Shown one piece after another: positions 46,163 to 55,657 of a stretch of DNA of 64,000 nucleotides. Source of the stretch: an uncultured Lachnospiraceae bacterium. Lineage in GTDB: Bacteria > Bacillota > Clostridia > Lachnospirales > Lachnospiraceae. Numbering within the stretch: the stretch's first letter is position 1; each line of letters opens with the position of its first letter. The notes under the pieces are model-generated. The model made no database searches. It was not told the DNA's origin and saw nothing but the letters and a program-made list of their open reading frames with translations. The translations under genes and the position numbers were made by a program. Location of the stretch: assembly GCA_947089905.1 (NCBI GenBank), contig CAMUMG010000003.1, forward strand, positions 270,442-334,441. The letters run 5' to 3'.

Positions 46163-46945
46163 TCACTCAGACGTAGAATTTAATATTCTATCAATCTCTG
46201 CAAGTAGTTTATCTTTGATTGCGGGTTTTAGAAAATACCCCGCAGGTTTTAACTTTAATACTGCTTCAATATTAGCTCTGTCGTTTACAGCTGTCAAAAA
46301 AATAACTGGAATACTCTTCATATCCTCGTCTGCTCGTATCATTTCAAGCGTCATCTTTCCATCACAAACTGGCATTTCATAATCTAATAAAATTAAGTCT
46401 GGGCGTTTTTTACCAATAGAGGTCATTGCCTGTGCTCCTGAAATCGCTATCGTCACTTCATAATATTCTTCTAACATAGCTTTCATTGTACGAAGTGTAG
46501 TACCGTTATCATCTACTACTAAAATTCTTTTCTTACCAACTTTTTTTTCTTTTTCCTCTGTTATATCCTCTTCTATTTCTTTTTTATCCAAACCAAGTCT
46601 TTTGCATACTGCTTCCATAATTACTGTATTTTCTACTGGGCGAATCAAATTTTCAAACTGAGTATCCTCATAATACTTAAAAAAAGTATTACTTTCTTCC
46701 CTTGTCCCAATAGTTAAAACTGGAATTTTTTTATATTGGTCACTTAATATAAAAAATATAGATGTGTCAATATCATATGCACCAATTAAACTAATTAGGA
46801 TCAAATCAGGATTTACAATTTTCAACATTCCTTTTAAAACGTTTACATTCTCCGAACAAAGTTGTACATGAAAATACTGCGATAAAAATTTATTTGTTTC
46901 CTTTACTATATTATTAAGTTTTCCTATCAATAAAATTTTTTTCAT
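46163..46945 (-). CDS. Two-receiver response regulator
   Basis: A 260-residue protein with an N-terminal receiver-like domain that lacks the acidic pair and phospho-acceptor (KLNNIVKE, LISLIGAY), so probably a pseudo-receiver. The second half is a canonical receiver with VVDDNG, LLDYEMPVCDG and FLTAVND. There is no DNA-binding domain. The ATG at 46945 follows GGGAG; an in-frame TTG lies upstream. It lies 18 bases behind the large hybrid kinase and is its likely partner. Confidence 0.85.
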   Translation of the reverse strand: MKKILLIGKLNNIVKETNKFLSQYFHVQLCSENVNVLKGMLKIVNPDLILISLIGAYDIDTSIFFILSDQYKKIPVLTIGTREESNTFFKYYEDTQFENLIRPVENTVIMEAVCKRLGLDKKEIEEDITEEKEKKVGKKRILVVDDNGTTLRTMKAMLEEYYEVTIAISGAQAMTSIGKKRPDLILLDYEMPVCDGKMTLEMIRADEDMKSIPVIFLTAVNDRANIEAVLKLKPAGYFLKPAIKDKLLAEIDRILNSTSE

Positions 46946-46963
46946 CTCTTTCTCCCTCAAACA

Positions 46964-49900
46964 CTAATTTATCTGTCCAATCAGTTGCTCTGCAATATGC
47001 TCTACTTTTTCTGAATCTAAATTTGTCACTGCCTCCTCAAGTTTTTGTATATTTTGTGCTATTTCATCTGAATATTCATATTCTCTTAATTGTCCCACCA
47101 ACTGATCTACTTGATCAATATCCATCTCCTGCATACTAATTCGTAACATTTCCACAAGAGCCCGTATAAGTGAATAATCTGTCACTTCTTTCTTCACAGT
47201 TCCTATATCAAATACCCCTTGTAATTTCTTATGGTAACTGCGCCACTCCTTTAAAAATGTTGTTGTCATAGACATAATTACATCTATTTTATTATCTTTT
47301 GCTGCGTATTCTAATACTTTTGCCATACCAGCTAATGGTATAATTCCAATCGTCGCTGCAAGACTTTTCATAGCATGTACTTGAATTCGATACGAATCTA
47401 GTTGTTCTACTTTCGTAATTTGTTCATAAGCTTTTTCCAGATTATCTGCGGAAGATAAAATTTGGGCATAAAATTCTTTTATTGTATATTCTAATAAGTC
47501 CCTATCTGGTAGATGCAGCCAAGCATAATTCCAATCTAATCCATCTATCTGTGGAAGTTCTTCTAAAAATAGATCTGATATATCTGTCTTTGTTTCAACT
47601 TGTTTTGGATTGCTGATAGCTTCCTCTAACAATTCTTTTGGCAATATTTTTTTAATCATATTTTCCAACTTTTCTGGAACAATCGGTTTAGATAAAAAAT
47701 CGTCAAACCCTTCTGATAAATATTTTTCTTTTGCTCCTGACACTGCATTTGCAGTCAATATAACAACTGGAGTATCCCTACATAGAGAATTAGAAAGTGT
47801 CCTCATACGATGTAGTGTTTCTATTCCATCCATTTCAGGCATCATATGATCTAGAAAAATCAAATCATAATGGTTTTTTTGTACCAATTCCAAACACTCT
47901 ATACCCCGCTTGGCATCTGTTACTTGAATCTTTGTTTCCTTTAAAAGATTTCGTAATACTTTCAGATTGACAATATTGTCATCTACAATAAGTATCTTTG
48001 CATCTGGTGCATAAAATTTAGTATTATAGCTATAATCTTGTGCAATCTGATGTACCCTAGACTCAAAATCTCCAATTGGTGTAGGATCAATTATTTTTTG
48101 CTCCAGCTCAAAATAGAACTTTGAACCTTTTCCATAGGCACTTTCAACTTGCAACCTGCTACCAAGTAGTGCCAAAAGCTGAATGGTAATACTCATACCA
48201 AGACCGCTTCCTTCAATATTGCGATTCCTATTTTCTTCTATTCGTTCAAATTCCGCAGAAAGTCTAGGCAAATCTTCCTCTTTTATTCCTATCCCTGTAT
48301 CCTCTACTTCAAATTTGAGTACAACCATTTCATCCGTTTTGTGACTTTTAACCCTTAACCATACCATTCCTTCTTGTGTATATTTAACTGCATTAGTAAG
48401 AATATTGGTAAGTATCTGGCGGATACGTACATCATCTCCAAATAGACGAGCTGGAATTTCATCATCGACTTCTACTTCAAGCTTAATATTTTTATCTTTT
48501 ACTCGTTGTATAGTCATATTGATCAGATCATGTATCAAACTACTAATATCATATTCTACTGGTACAATCTCCATTTTACCAGAATCAATCTTAGAAAAGT
48601 CTAAAATATCATTAATTAGTGACAGTAACGTTTGACCTGCCGTATAAATATCCATCGCATACTCTTTTATATTTTGTTCTTTTGATTCACGTAGGATCAT
48701 CTCGTCCATACCAAGTACCGCATTAATTGGTGTACGAATTTCATGAGACATATGTGCTAAAAATTTACCCTTCGCCTCATTTGCTGCCAAAGCCTCATGC
48801 CTTGCTGCATCTGCCTCTTTTTTCGCTTGAATCAGTTGTATATTTTGCTGCTCTGTTACTTTTACTTTTTCCTCTGCACTTATTCGATATTCTTTTGACA
48901 GTTGTAAAGTATGTATAACAGCTATCATAATACTAAATATTGTCACACTATACTGACTCACTATACTACCATAAACATTGGCAGTAATATTCATAATTAA
49001 ATTTATAAATACTCCTAATAATAATACAAATATAGATAGGACTGAAAATATTGTTTGATATAATTTGTTTCGGTAATCAAACTGTATTAGACTTATAATA
49101 GCAACTATACAAACCACAATTATTATAGCTAAGGATATATTGATTATATTTTCTGTAGTCTGTACGCCTAGCATTTGTAACAAAATTTGAATTAGGGAAT
49201 AAATACACACACAACATAATAATACAGAAAAACGACGCGGATATACTATATATAGATTTCGTTCAAAATATAGTGTTAAAAATAATGGAAGCAATAAAAC
49301 TAAATACTCTTGTATCGCATATGCTTCTTGTATATTATAAAATAAATTTAATGTATCTGTATCAATAAAGTAATAGATTCCTGTTGTCAATCCAATTAGT
49401 GCTAAAAATAGTTCTCCTCGTGTTGGTTGACATGTATATCGTCGTATTAGTGTAAGTACAAACATGATAATTGCCATAATGATAATTAGCAGACAACAAC
49501 CGATATCCGTAATATGATTTCCTATTACTCCTATCATTATCATACCACGTGTTTCGATTTTAATATTATCCAATGTTGCCGCTACATCTGGATAAGGAGA
49601 TGTTAGTTCAATCCATATTTCTCCTTCTTGAATCACATTTGGAATATTCACCAAATGCTCGTCGTATCCAAACATTCTTTTAGATATATCATCTTCAAAA
49701 TAAGACTGATAGATAATTTTACCATCCAAAATTACACATATCATAGTGTCTATAGAAGAAAATTTTAATGCTAAACCTGCAAACTCTTTTGGTAAGGTAT
49801 TTTTAAATACAATAATATCGCCCACTTCACTCTTTCCTGTATATGGAAGACTTACTTTCTGATATTTTTCTTCTTTTAGTGTTTCTTTTATCAACTCTTG

Positions 49901-50101
49901 TACTTTAGGATCAGATACCTCTGCACCAGATACCTTTGTACTATCTAATGAAAGCATAAGCCAGTTTTCATTAAAATAATATTCAGACTGCTCTGGCAAT
50001 AGAGGGATCTCCTCTTCTCTTTGAAATTGAAATAGTACAATAAGCATAAAAATAAATATAAGCAGGATTGAAACTCTTCCTAATTTTCGTAAACTCTTCA
50101 T
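46964..50101 (-). CDS. Hybrid sensor histidine kinase with receiver and HPt
   Basis: A 1045-residue kinase with an N-terminal signal anchor, an extracellular region (about 30-195) and about seven membrane segments (about 195-400), similar to 7TM-DISM sensors. It continues with a coiled-coil linker, a kinase core (H453 in MSHEIRTP; DTGIGI at about 601; GSGLGM at about 631), a receiver with D751 in FLDHMMPEMDG, and an HPt with H909 in VHAMKSLAA. The ligand is unknown. It should feed the response regulator downstream. Confidence 0.9.
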   Translation of the reverse strand: MKSLRKLGRVSILLIFIFMLIVLFQFQREEEIPLLPEQSEYYFNENWLMLSLDSTKVSGAEVSDPKVQELIKETLKEEKYQKVSLPYTGKSEVGDIIVFKNTLPKEFAGLALKFSSIDTMICVILDGKIIYQSYFEDDISKRMFGYDEHLVNIPNVIQEGEIWIELTSPYPDVAATLDNIKIETRGMIMIGVIGNHITDIGCCLLIIIMAIIMFVLTLIRRYTCQPTRGELFLALIGLTTGIYYFIDTDTLNLFYNIQEAYAIQEYLVLLLPLFLTLYFERNLYIVYPRRFSVLLCCVCIYSLIQILLQMLGVQTTENIINISLAIIIVVCIVAIISLIQFDYRNKLYQTIFSVLSIFVLLLGVFINLIMNITANVYGSIVSQYSVTIFSIMIAVIHTLQLSKEYRISAEEKVKVTEQQNIQLIQAKKEADAARHEALAANEAKGKFLAHMSHEIRTPINAVLGMDEMILRESKEQNIKEYAMDIYTAGQTLLSLINDILDFSKIDSGKMEIVPVEYDISSLIHDLINMTIQRVKDKNIKLEVEVDDEIPARLFGDDVRIRQILTNILTNAVKYTQEGMVWLRVKSHKTDEMVVLKFEVEDTGIGIKEEDLPRLSAEFERIEENRNRNIEGSGLGMSITIQLLALLGSRLQVESAYGKGSKFYFELEQKIIDPTPIGDFESRVHQIAQDYSYNTKFYAPDAKILIVDDNIVNLKVLRNLLKETKIQVTDAKRGIECLELVQKNHYDLIFLDHMMPEMDGIETLHRMRTLSNSLCRDTPVVILTANAVSGAKEKYLSEGFDDFLSKPIVPEKLENMIKKILPKELLEEAISNPKQVETKTDISDLFLEELPQIDGLDWNYAWLHLPDRDLLEYTIKEFYAQILSSADNLEKAYEQITKVEQLDSYRIQVHAMKSLAATIGIIPLAGMAKVLEYAAKDNKIDVIMSMTTTFLKEWRSYHKKLQGVFDIGTVKKEVTDYSLIRALVEMLRISMQEMDIDQVDQLVGQLREYEYSDEIAQNIQKLEEAVTNLDSEKVEHIAEQLIGQIN

Positions 50102-50200
50102 TTTTACTTTTCACATCTGCTTTCTAATATTATTTATTCTTTAATAGTATCACAACTGTTTTCATTCCTCAATACTTAGTTCAGCTTATTCATGACAAAG

Positions 50201-50296
50201 AGCTGCCGTAATAAGAATTGAATATACAAGATAAGATACCAACATAATATTGATTCCCGTAATTATCTTATATCCAATTTTCTTAGTACGACAGCT
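50201..50296 (-). repeat. Dispersed long-hairpin repeat, copy 3
   Basis: Ends AGCTGCCGTA and TACGACAGCT pair, with inner arms AAGATAA and TTATCTT. In minus orientation it begins 24 bases behind the ABC transporter stop. The outer arms nearly match copy 2. Confidence 0.8.
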
Positions 50297-50319
50297 TCCT
50301 GTTATGCTTTACTATATAA

Positions 50320-52512
50320 TTAATTCTTTTCTGTATTTTGCATCTCTAATTGTGCAGTAACTAAACCATAGTAAATTCCTTTCTTTTCCATGAGTTCATT
50401 ATGTGTTCCGACTTCTGCAATCTCATGTCCATCAATTACTACCAGACGATCTGCATCTTTTAAAGTTGAAAGACGATGGGCAATCGCAAAAGTTGTTCTA
50501 CCAGCTCTTAATCGTTCTAGTGCTTTTTGAATTAAATATTCACTTTCTGTATCCAAACTTGCAGTTGCCTCATCTAAGATTAAAAGTCTTGGCTCATTTA
50601 AAATTGCCCTTGCAATCGCTAATCTCTGACGTTCTCCTCCAGATAAGTTAAATCCTCTTTCTCCTACATATGTATTATAACCATCTGGTGTTCGACAGAT
50701 AAAATCATGAGCATTTGCCATTTTTGCAGCACGGATTACTTCTTCATATGTTGCATCTGGTCTGGCGAATCGAATATTGTTTAAAATCGTTCCAGAAAAT
50801 AAAAAAGTTTCTTGTAATACTACACCGATCTGTGCATGATAATTTGCCAACTGAATTTCTCTAATATCTTTTCCATCTACTAAAAGTTGTCCATCATCTG
50901 CCTCATATAAGTGCATAATCAAATTGATCATAGTAGATTTCCCTGTTCCAGATGCTCCAACTAACCCTATCATCTCTCCCGGTTTTACTTTTAAATTAAT
51001 ATGTTCTAATACAGGCTGGTAGACCTTATAGCCAAAAGAAACATTCTGAAACTCAATTTCTCCCTTTACTTCTAATTTTGAAGCATTTTTTCTGTCATAA
51101 ATCTGTGGCTCTTGAGACATGACATCGCCTATTCGCTGTATACTTGTAACCAGATTCATTAACTGCCTTGGTAGATTAGTAATCCAATTTAAATACATAT
51201 AAAGTAAAGAAGTATAATTTACAAATTGTAAAAGTTCTCCTGCTGTCATATTTCCATAAATAACATCTTTACCACCAAAATAGAGAATCAGAAAGACCCC
51301 AGCACCTATAATAAAAGAAAGTGTTGGATAAAAAATCGCCCAAAATACTTCGTTGTGGCTTTGAATTACAGCAAATTCCTCTGAACTTTTATCAAATCGC
51401 TGTGATTCTTCTCCTTCTTTTCCATAAGATTTTACAATAGACATTCCGGAAATGACATCTTGAAGTTGACTATAAATATCATCATTCTTTACCCATTGTC
51501 TATGAAATCTACGATGAATATTTTTCCAAAATGCAACTGATACAAAAACCGAAATCGGTGTAAACATAAAAGCTAAAATTGCGAGTTTTACATCTAATAT
51601 CAACATATATATAACATCGCAAATAAAGATAATAACAACAGTAAACAGGTTACAAAAGATATCTTCCATAAATTCTCTAACCCTTCCTGTATCATTAATA
51701 ATTCGGTTCATTAATTCTCCAGGTCTTCTGTCATTGATAAAAGAAAGGGTTAAAATTTGTATCTTTTCATATAACCTTTTTCTTAGATCCATACTGATAG
51801 TAGAACCTAATCTAGCACATAAATAGCTCTTCGAAATATTTACAATAATAATTCCAATACTTAAAGAAAACATGATTCCCAAACATATAAATGCTTGAGT
51901 AAGAGTTCCATTTTCTGCATTAAGTATATCATCAATTAAATATTTTTGAATCTCTGGATTTAATAGTGTAATCGTTGATGCTGCAAGCATCAACAGGAAA
52001 ATGACAATCATTTGGATCTTATAAGGACGTAGCATAAGGAATAGTTCATGTAATACCCCTGCCTTTTTTCCCTCGCAGTGTGGACATTGTTTTGTACCCG
52101 GAAGTGCTCTCCCGCAGATAGGACATGTTGTTTCATATTCCTTACTTTCTATTCTTTGTGTCTTTCCCCTCTTTAACAACATTGCACCCCTGGCGGCATA
52201 AGAAAATCTCGCCAGATGTTTAGAAGAAAATCGACCTAAAAGTTCTTCCTTACCATTTCTTATTATAAATAAAATTCCACATGCAATCTGTGGTTCACTT
52301 TTTATTTCTTCACAATCGGTAAGTGCATACTTCTTTTTTCGTATGCCATTTTCCAAAACAGAGATTGTCCGATTCGTAATCACGACATAAGAATTTTTTA
52401 AATAATTCCCCACATGATCTAAATCCAGAGGAAGAGTATAATAAATTTCTTCTCCCTGTGTCAGTTCAAGTAACTGACGATCTTTTTCAGACAATTCAAA
52501 ATTTAATATCAC
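50320..52512 (-). CDS. ABC exporter with N-terminal conserved domain and zinc ribbon
   Basis: A 730-residue type-IV half-exporter starting at GTG after GGAGG. Residues about 1-120 form a conserved soluble domain (with QIACGILFI) also found in the 777-residue partner. A zinc ribbon follows (C130, C133, C143, C146), then six transmembrane segments (about 160-450) and an NBD with GASGTGKST, LSGGERQR and LLILDEATASLD. The substrate is unknown. The module contains the DUF1854-type protein and the second exporter upstream. Confidence 0.88.
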   Translation of the reverse strand: MILNFELSEKDRQLLELTQGEEIYYTLPLDLDHVGNYLKNSYVVITNRTISVLENGIRKKKYALTDCEEIKSEPQIACGILFIIRNGKEELLGRFSSKHLARFSYAARGAMLLKRGKTQRIESKEYETTCPICGRALPGTKQCPHCEGKKAGVLHELFLMLRPYKIQMIVIFLLMLAASTITLLNPEIQKYLIDDILNAENGTLTQAFICLGIMFSLSIGIIIVNISKSYLCARLGSTISMDLRKRLYEKIQILTLSFINDRRPGELMNRIINDTGRVREFMEDIFCNLFTVVIIFICDVIYMLILDVKLAILAFMFTPISVFVSVAFWKNIHRRFHRQWVKNDDIYSQLQDVISGMSIVKSYGKEGEESQRFDKSSEEFAVIQSHNEVFWAIFYPTLSFIIGAGVFLILYFGGKDVIYGNMTAGELLQFVNYTSLLYMYLNWITNLPRQLMNLVTSIQRIGDVMSQEPQIYDRKNASKLEVKGEIEFQNVSFGYKVYQPVLEHINLKVKPGEMIGLVGASGTGKSTMINLIMHLYEADDGQLLVDGKDIREIQLANYHAQIGVVLQETFLFSGTILNNIRFARPDATYEEVIRAAKMANAHDFICRTPDGYNTYVGERGFNLSGGERQRLAIARAILNEPRLLILDEATASLDTESEYLIQKALERLRAGRTTFAIAHRLSTLKDADRLVVIDGHEIAEVGTHNELMEKKGIYYGLVTAQLEMQNTEKN

Positions 52513-52521
52513 GGCTGCCTC

Positions 52522-53070
52522 CTATAAAAACAAATCTAATTTTTTGCGCTCTCCTGCCGTTAATTGATCGACATCTGGAATTTCAAATCGGTTTTCATCA
52601 ATATCTGAAATTAAAATCCGAGTATCCGAAAGATGAACAATAGAACTGCCGCCCATATGTATTGTAAAGCGACATGCACCCCTATCTGTTAAAACATCAA
52701 AATAGGCATATCCATATTCCTCTTTAATAGATATAATTTTTTGGATTATAGGTGTAAAATATCTTAAATTCATCTGTTCTTCTAACATATTTCTTGTATC
52801 TTTATTTAGTTTTCCTATATCCTCAATAATTCCTATTTCTCTTGAGCGTTCTTCTGGGGTACGAATCGAAATGTAGTGTTGTGGATCGGTAAAAGGAAAC
52901 ATTCGTACTACATGAACTCTTGAATAAACTTCCTCCCCCACAGTTAAACTGACAAAACCTCCTTCTGTTCTGGAAAATGTCGCATTTTCTTCTGTCAAAA
53001 ATCGAACTTTTAACATTTCTTCTGTTTCTTGCTCCATTTGTTCTAAGTCAAACTCTTCGCCCTGCATCCT
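52522..53070 (-). CDS. DUF1854-type protein
   Basis: A 182-residue soluble protein with the pattern VRMFPFTDPQHYISIR, a predicted helical middle and GACRFTIHMGGSSIV near 125-140. It resembles DUF1854, proteins commonly encoded beside paired ABC exporters. Its role is unknown; a regulatory or assembly partner is plausible. The ATG at 53070 has GGGAGG at proper spacing, while the upstream ATG overlaps it. Confidence 0.75.
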   Translation of the reverse strand, partial: RMQGEEFDLEQMEQETEEMLKVRFLTEENATFSRTEGGFVSLTVGEEVYSRVHVVRMFPFTDPQHYISIRTPEERSREIGIIEDIGKLNKDTRNMLEEQMNLRYFTPIIQKIISIKEEYGYAYFDVLTDRGACRFTIHMGGSSIVHLSDTRILISDIDENRFEIPDVDQLTAGERKKLDLFL

Positions 53071-53103
53071 AAATCCTCCCATTTGGTTTTACAATTTATC
53101 TGT

Positions 53104-55425
53104 CTATTCTAAACCTTTCATTGCAAGTGCTTTCTTTTGAAGTTCCATTAACTTATAATATGTTCCTCTTTGCTCTTCTAATTGTTTATGTGTTCCTCTT
53201 TCTGTAATTTCTCCATTATCAATAACAATTAAAAAGTCTGCATCTTTTAACGTAGAAAGTCTATGTGCAATCGAAATCGTAGTTCTGCCCCGAACTAGAT
53301 AGTTTAAAGATGTTTGAATTGCTCTCTCTGTTTCAGTATCCACAGAAGCCGTGGCTTCATCGAGAATTAAGATCTTTGGATTTGCTAAAATTGCTCTTGC
53401 TATTGAAATTCGTTGACGTTCTCCACCGGAAAGTTCTCTTCCTGATGATCCAATTTTAGTATCGTATCCATCTGGCATCCGTAAAATAAATTCATGAGCA
53501 CTGGCTAAAACTGCTGCCCGAATCACCTCTGCTTTTGTTGCTGATGGTCTAGCATATTTAATATTCTCTTCTACTGTCCCCATAAAAATGTATGTTTCCT
53601 GTGACACCATCGCTACATTACGTCTAAGATCATGAAAGGAAAGTTCCTTTATATTCTTTCCATCCAAAAAAATTGCTCCTTCTTGTGGATCGTACATTCT
53701 TGAAATCAAATTAACTAAGGTTGTCTTTCCTGCTCCTGATCTTCCTACGATTCCAAGCATGGAGCCCTCAGGAATATGAACGCTAATATCCTTTAATATT
53801 GGTTTATTGGCTTCATATCCAAAAGTAATATTCTTTAATTCAATTTCCCCGTGAGGCTCTTTCAGTGGAAGAGGACTTTCTGCCTCAACTACTTCTGGAA
53901 CAGCATCTAAAATTTCAAACATACGCTGTGCACTATTCATACTATTTGACCACCAATGAAAAACTCTCGCCAAAAAATTCATTGGTCCGGCAAGTTGTCC
54001 AACATATCCTACAAATGTAATTAAAAGACCAACTGGCATGGAACCATCTTTCATTAAAAAAGTAACACCTATTATCCAGATAATAATATTGGTGAGCTCT
54101 TGTGTTGTTGTATAAAGAGCCGCAAAGTAATTATTAAATTTTACAATCGATAATTCTGCATTTTTTAATTTTGAATTATTTCTTGAAAATCTAGTGATTT
54201 CTCTTCTTTCTTGTCCAAATGCCTTTACTACTCTAGCACCAGTTAAATTATCATTAACCTGACTGTTGACAGAACGTTCTGCACGATGTCTTCTTCCAAA
54301 TAGACTAAATAGTCTTGGGCGTAAATAAAAACTGATTGCTAAAGAAATTGGCAAAAGTAAACAGGCAACTAATGCCATCTGCCAGCGAATTGTAAACATT
54401 ACTACAACTGTAGAAAACATAGTAAATGCACTGATCAAAAGAGAAGGTGCTCCATCAATAAAAAAACCTGTAATTCGATCGGCATCACTTAAAACTCTAG
54501 TCATTAAATTTCCTGTTTGACGGCTTTTAAAAAAGCTGATGGAAAGTTGTCCCATTGCTTTAAAAATATCCTTTTTCATATCACAGACTACTTGTGCTAC
54601 AATTTTTGCGGTAAAAACTCCCTGCAAAATACTGAATGCTACGATTGTCAATTTTGCCAAAAGCATCATTCCAATTACAAGAACTAATGCTGTAATAAAT
54701 TTTCCGCCTCCTAATCCAAGTTTGCTAAGAAATTTTTCATTTTTGGCAAGCACTCTATCATAGAGTATTGTTCCGCTTAAATATGGCCATACTAAATTTA
54801 ATGCAGCCGTTGCTATATAACATAATAACATCACTATCATTTTTCCGGTATAAGGTCGGAAATATTTCATAATACGTAAAAAAATTGAACCTCGATCCAT
54901 ACATTTTGGACAGATCTTTCGATCTGGATTTGGATACATTCTTCCACAGTTAGGACAATATTCTTCCTTCTCCTCTTTTTCCTCTTTCAAAAAATCTGGT
55001 TTTGGCTCGGACAGATGTTCAAAAGTACGAACTAGTTCGTGCATTTTTTTCTTATAGAGATTAGAAAATGCTGTAAGACGAAAAGTCTGTTCTTGTATCT
55101 GTGCCACTAAGATTCCACAGGCTACCTGCCGTTCCACTTCTATTTTTTGTATTGAGCTAAGTTCATAAACTTTAATTGCCCAATCTTTATCCTTTTCCAT
55201 CTCCAACTCATCTTTGAATGAACATCCCTTAAAATGACGGACAACATTTAACTCTGGAGCAGAAAGTAAGATCACTAATTTAGAAGCAGTTAAAATGACA
55301 AATCCATCTGCATATTCACACTCCGTTGTCATATCTGTAGCAGAGATTTTTAAAATATGTTCTGGTTCTATTCCATGTCCCTGCAGCATAGAAAGTACCT
55401 TTTTTGGTAACTTAATCCTCTCCAT
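53104..55425 (-). CDS. Second ABC exporter with N-terminal domain and zinc ribbon
   Basis: A 773-residue half-exporter matching the layout of its partner: a soluble N-domain (about 1-145, with ERQVACGILVA), a zinc ribbon (C157, C160, C172, C175), six transmembrane segments (about 185-475), and an NBD with GRSGAGKTT, LSGGERQR and ILILDEATASVD. Both NBDs carry the full Walker and signature motifs, so the pair could be a catalytically symmetric heterodimer. It is the first gene of the module. The chosen ATG follows GGAGGGG. Confidence 0.88.
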   Translation of the reverse strand: MERIKLPKKVLSMLQGHGIEPEHILKISATDMTTECEYADGFVILTASKLVILLSAPELNVVRHFKGCSFKDELEMEKDKDWAIKVYELSSIQKIEVERQVACGILVAQIQEQTFRLTAFSNLYKKKMHELVRTFEHLSEPKPDFLKEEKEEKEEYCPNCGRMYPNPDRKICPKCMDRGSIFLRIMKYFRPYTGKMIVMLLCYIATAALNLVWPYLSGTILYDRVLAKNEKFLSKLGLGGGKFITALVLVIGMMLLAKLTIVAFSILQGVFTAKIVAQVVCDMKKDIFKAMGQLSISFFKSRQTGNLMTRVLSDADRITGFFIDGAPSLLISAFTMFSTVVVMFTIRWQMALVACLLLPISLAISFYLRPRLFSLFGRRHRAERSVNSQVNDNLTGARVVKAFGQERREITRFSRNNSKLKNAELSIVKFNNYFAALYTTTQELTNIIIWIIGVTFLMKDGSMPVGLLITFVGYVGQLAGPMNFLARVFHWWSNSMNSAQRMFEILDAVPEVVEAESPLPLKEPHGEIELKNITFGYEANKPILKDISVHIPEGSMLGIVGRSGAGKTTLVNLISRMYDPQEGAIFLDGKNIKELSFHDLRRNVAMVSQETYIFMGTVEENIKYARPSATKAEVIRAAVLASAHEFILRMPDGYDTKIGSSGRELSGGERQRISIARAILANPKILILDEATASVDTETERAIQTSLNYLVRGRTTISIAHRLSTLKDADFLIVIDNGEITERGTHKQLEEQRGTYYKLMELQKKALAMKGLE

Positions 55426-55574
55426 AATCCCCTCCAATCATAGACTGTGCTTCATTATATCTGATTTCTTTTGAAGCTACAATGTCTATTCTACTTTCTT
55501 TTTTGTGCTATCTTGCAAAAAGAATAAAAATCTAATTTTAAGAAATCTTTAAGCAGAATCTTTCTTTCGTTTCA

Positions 55575-55603
55575 TTGACATACCATTTTAAATCACGTAT
55601 AAT
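55575..55603 (+). promoter_or_regulatory. Promoter of the zinc-ribbon membrane protein
   Basis: Consensus TTGACA and TATAAT separated by 17 bases, about 55 bases before the start codon. Confidence 0.8.
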
Positions 55604-55657
55604 GAAGCTGTCAGCATATGAATATAAAATTAAGTAGAAAAGGAGGCGTATACTGAT

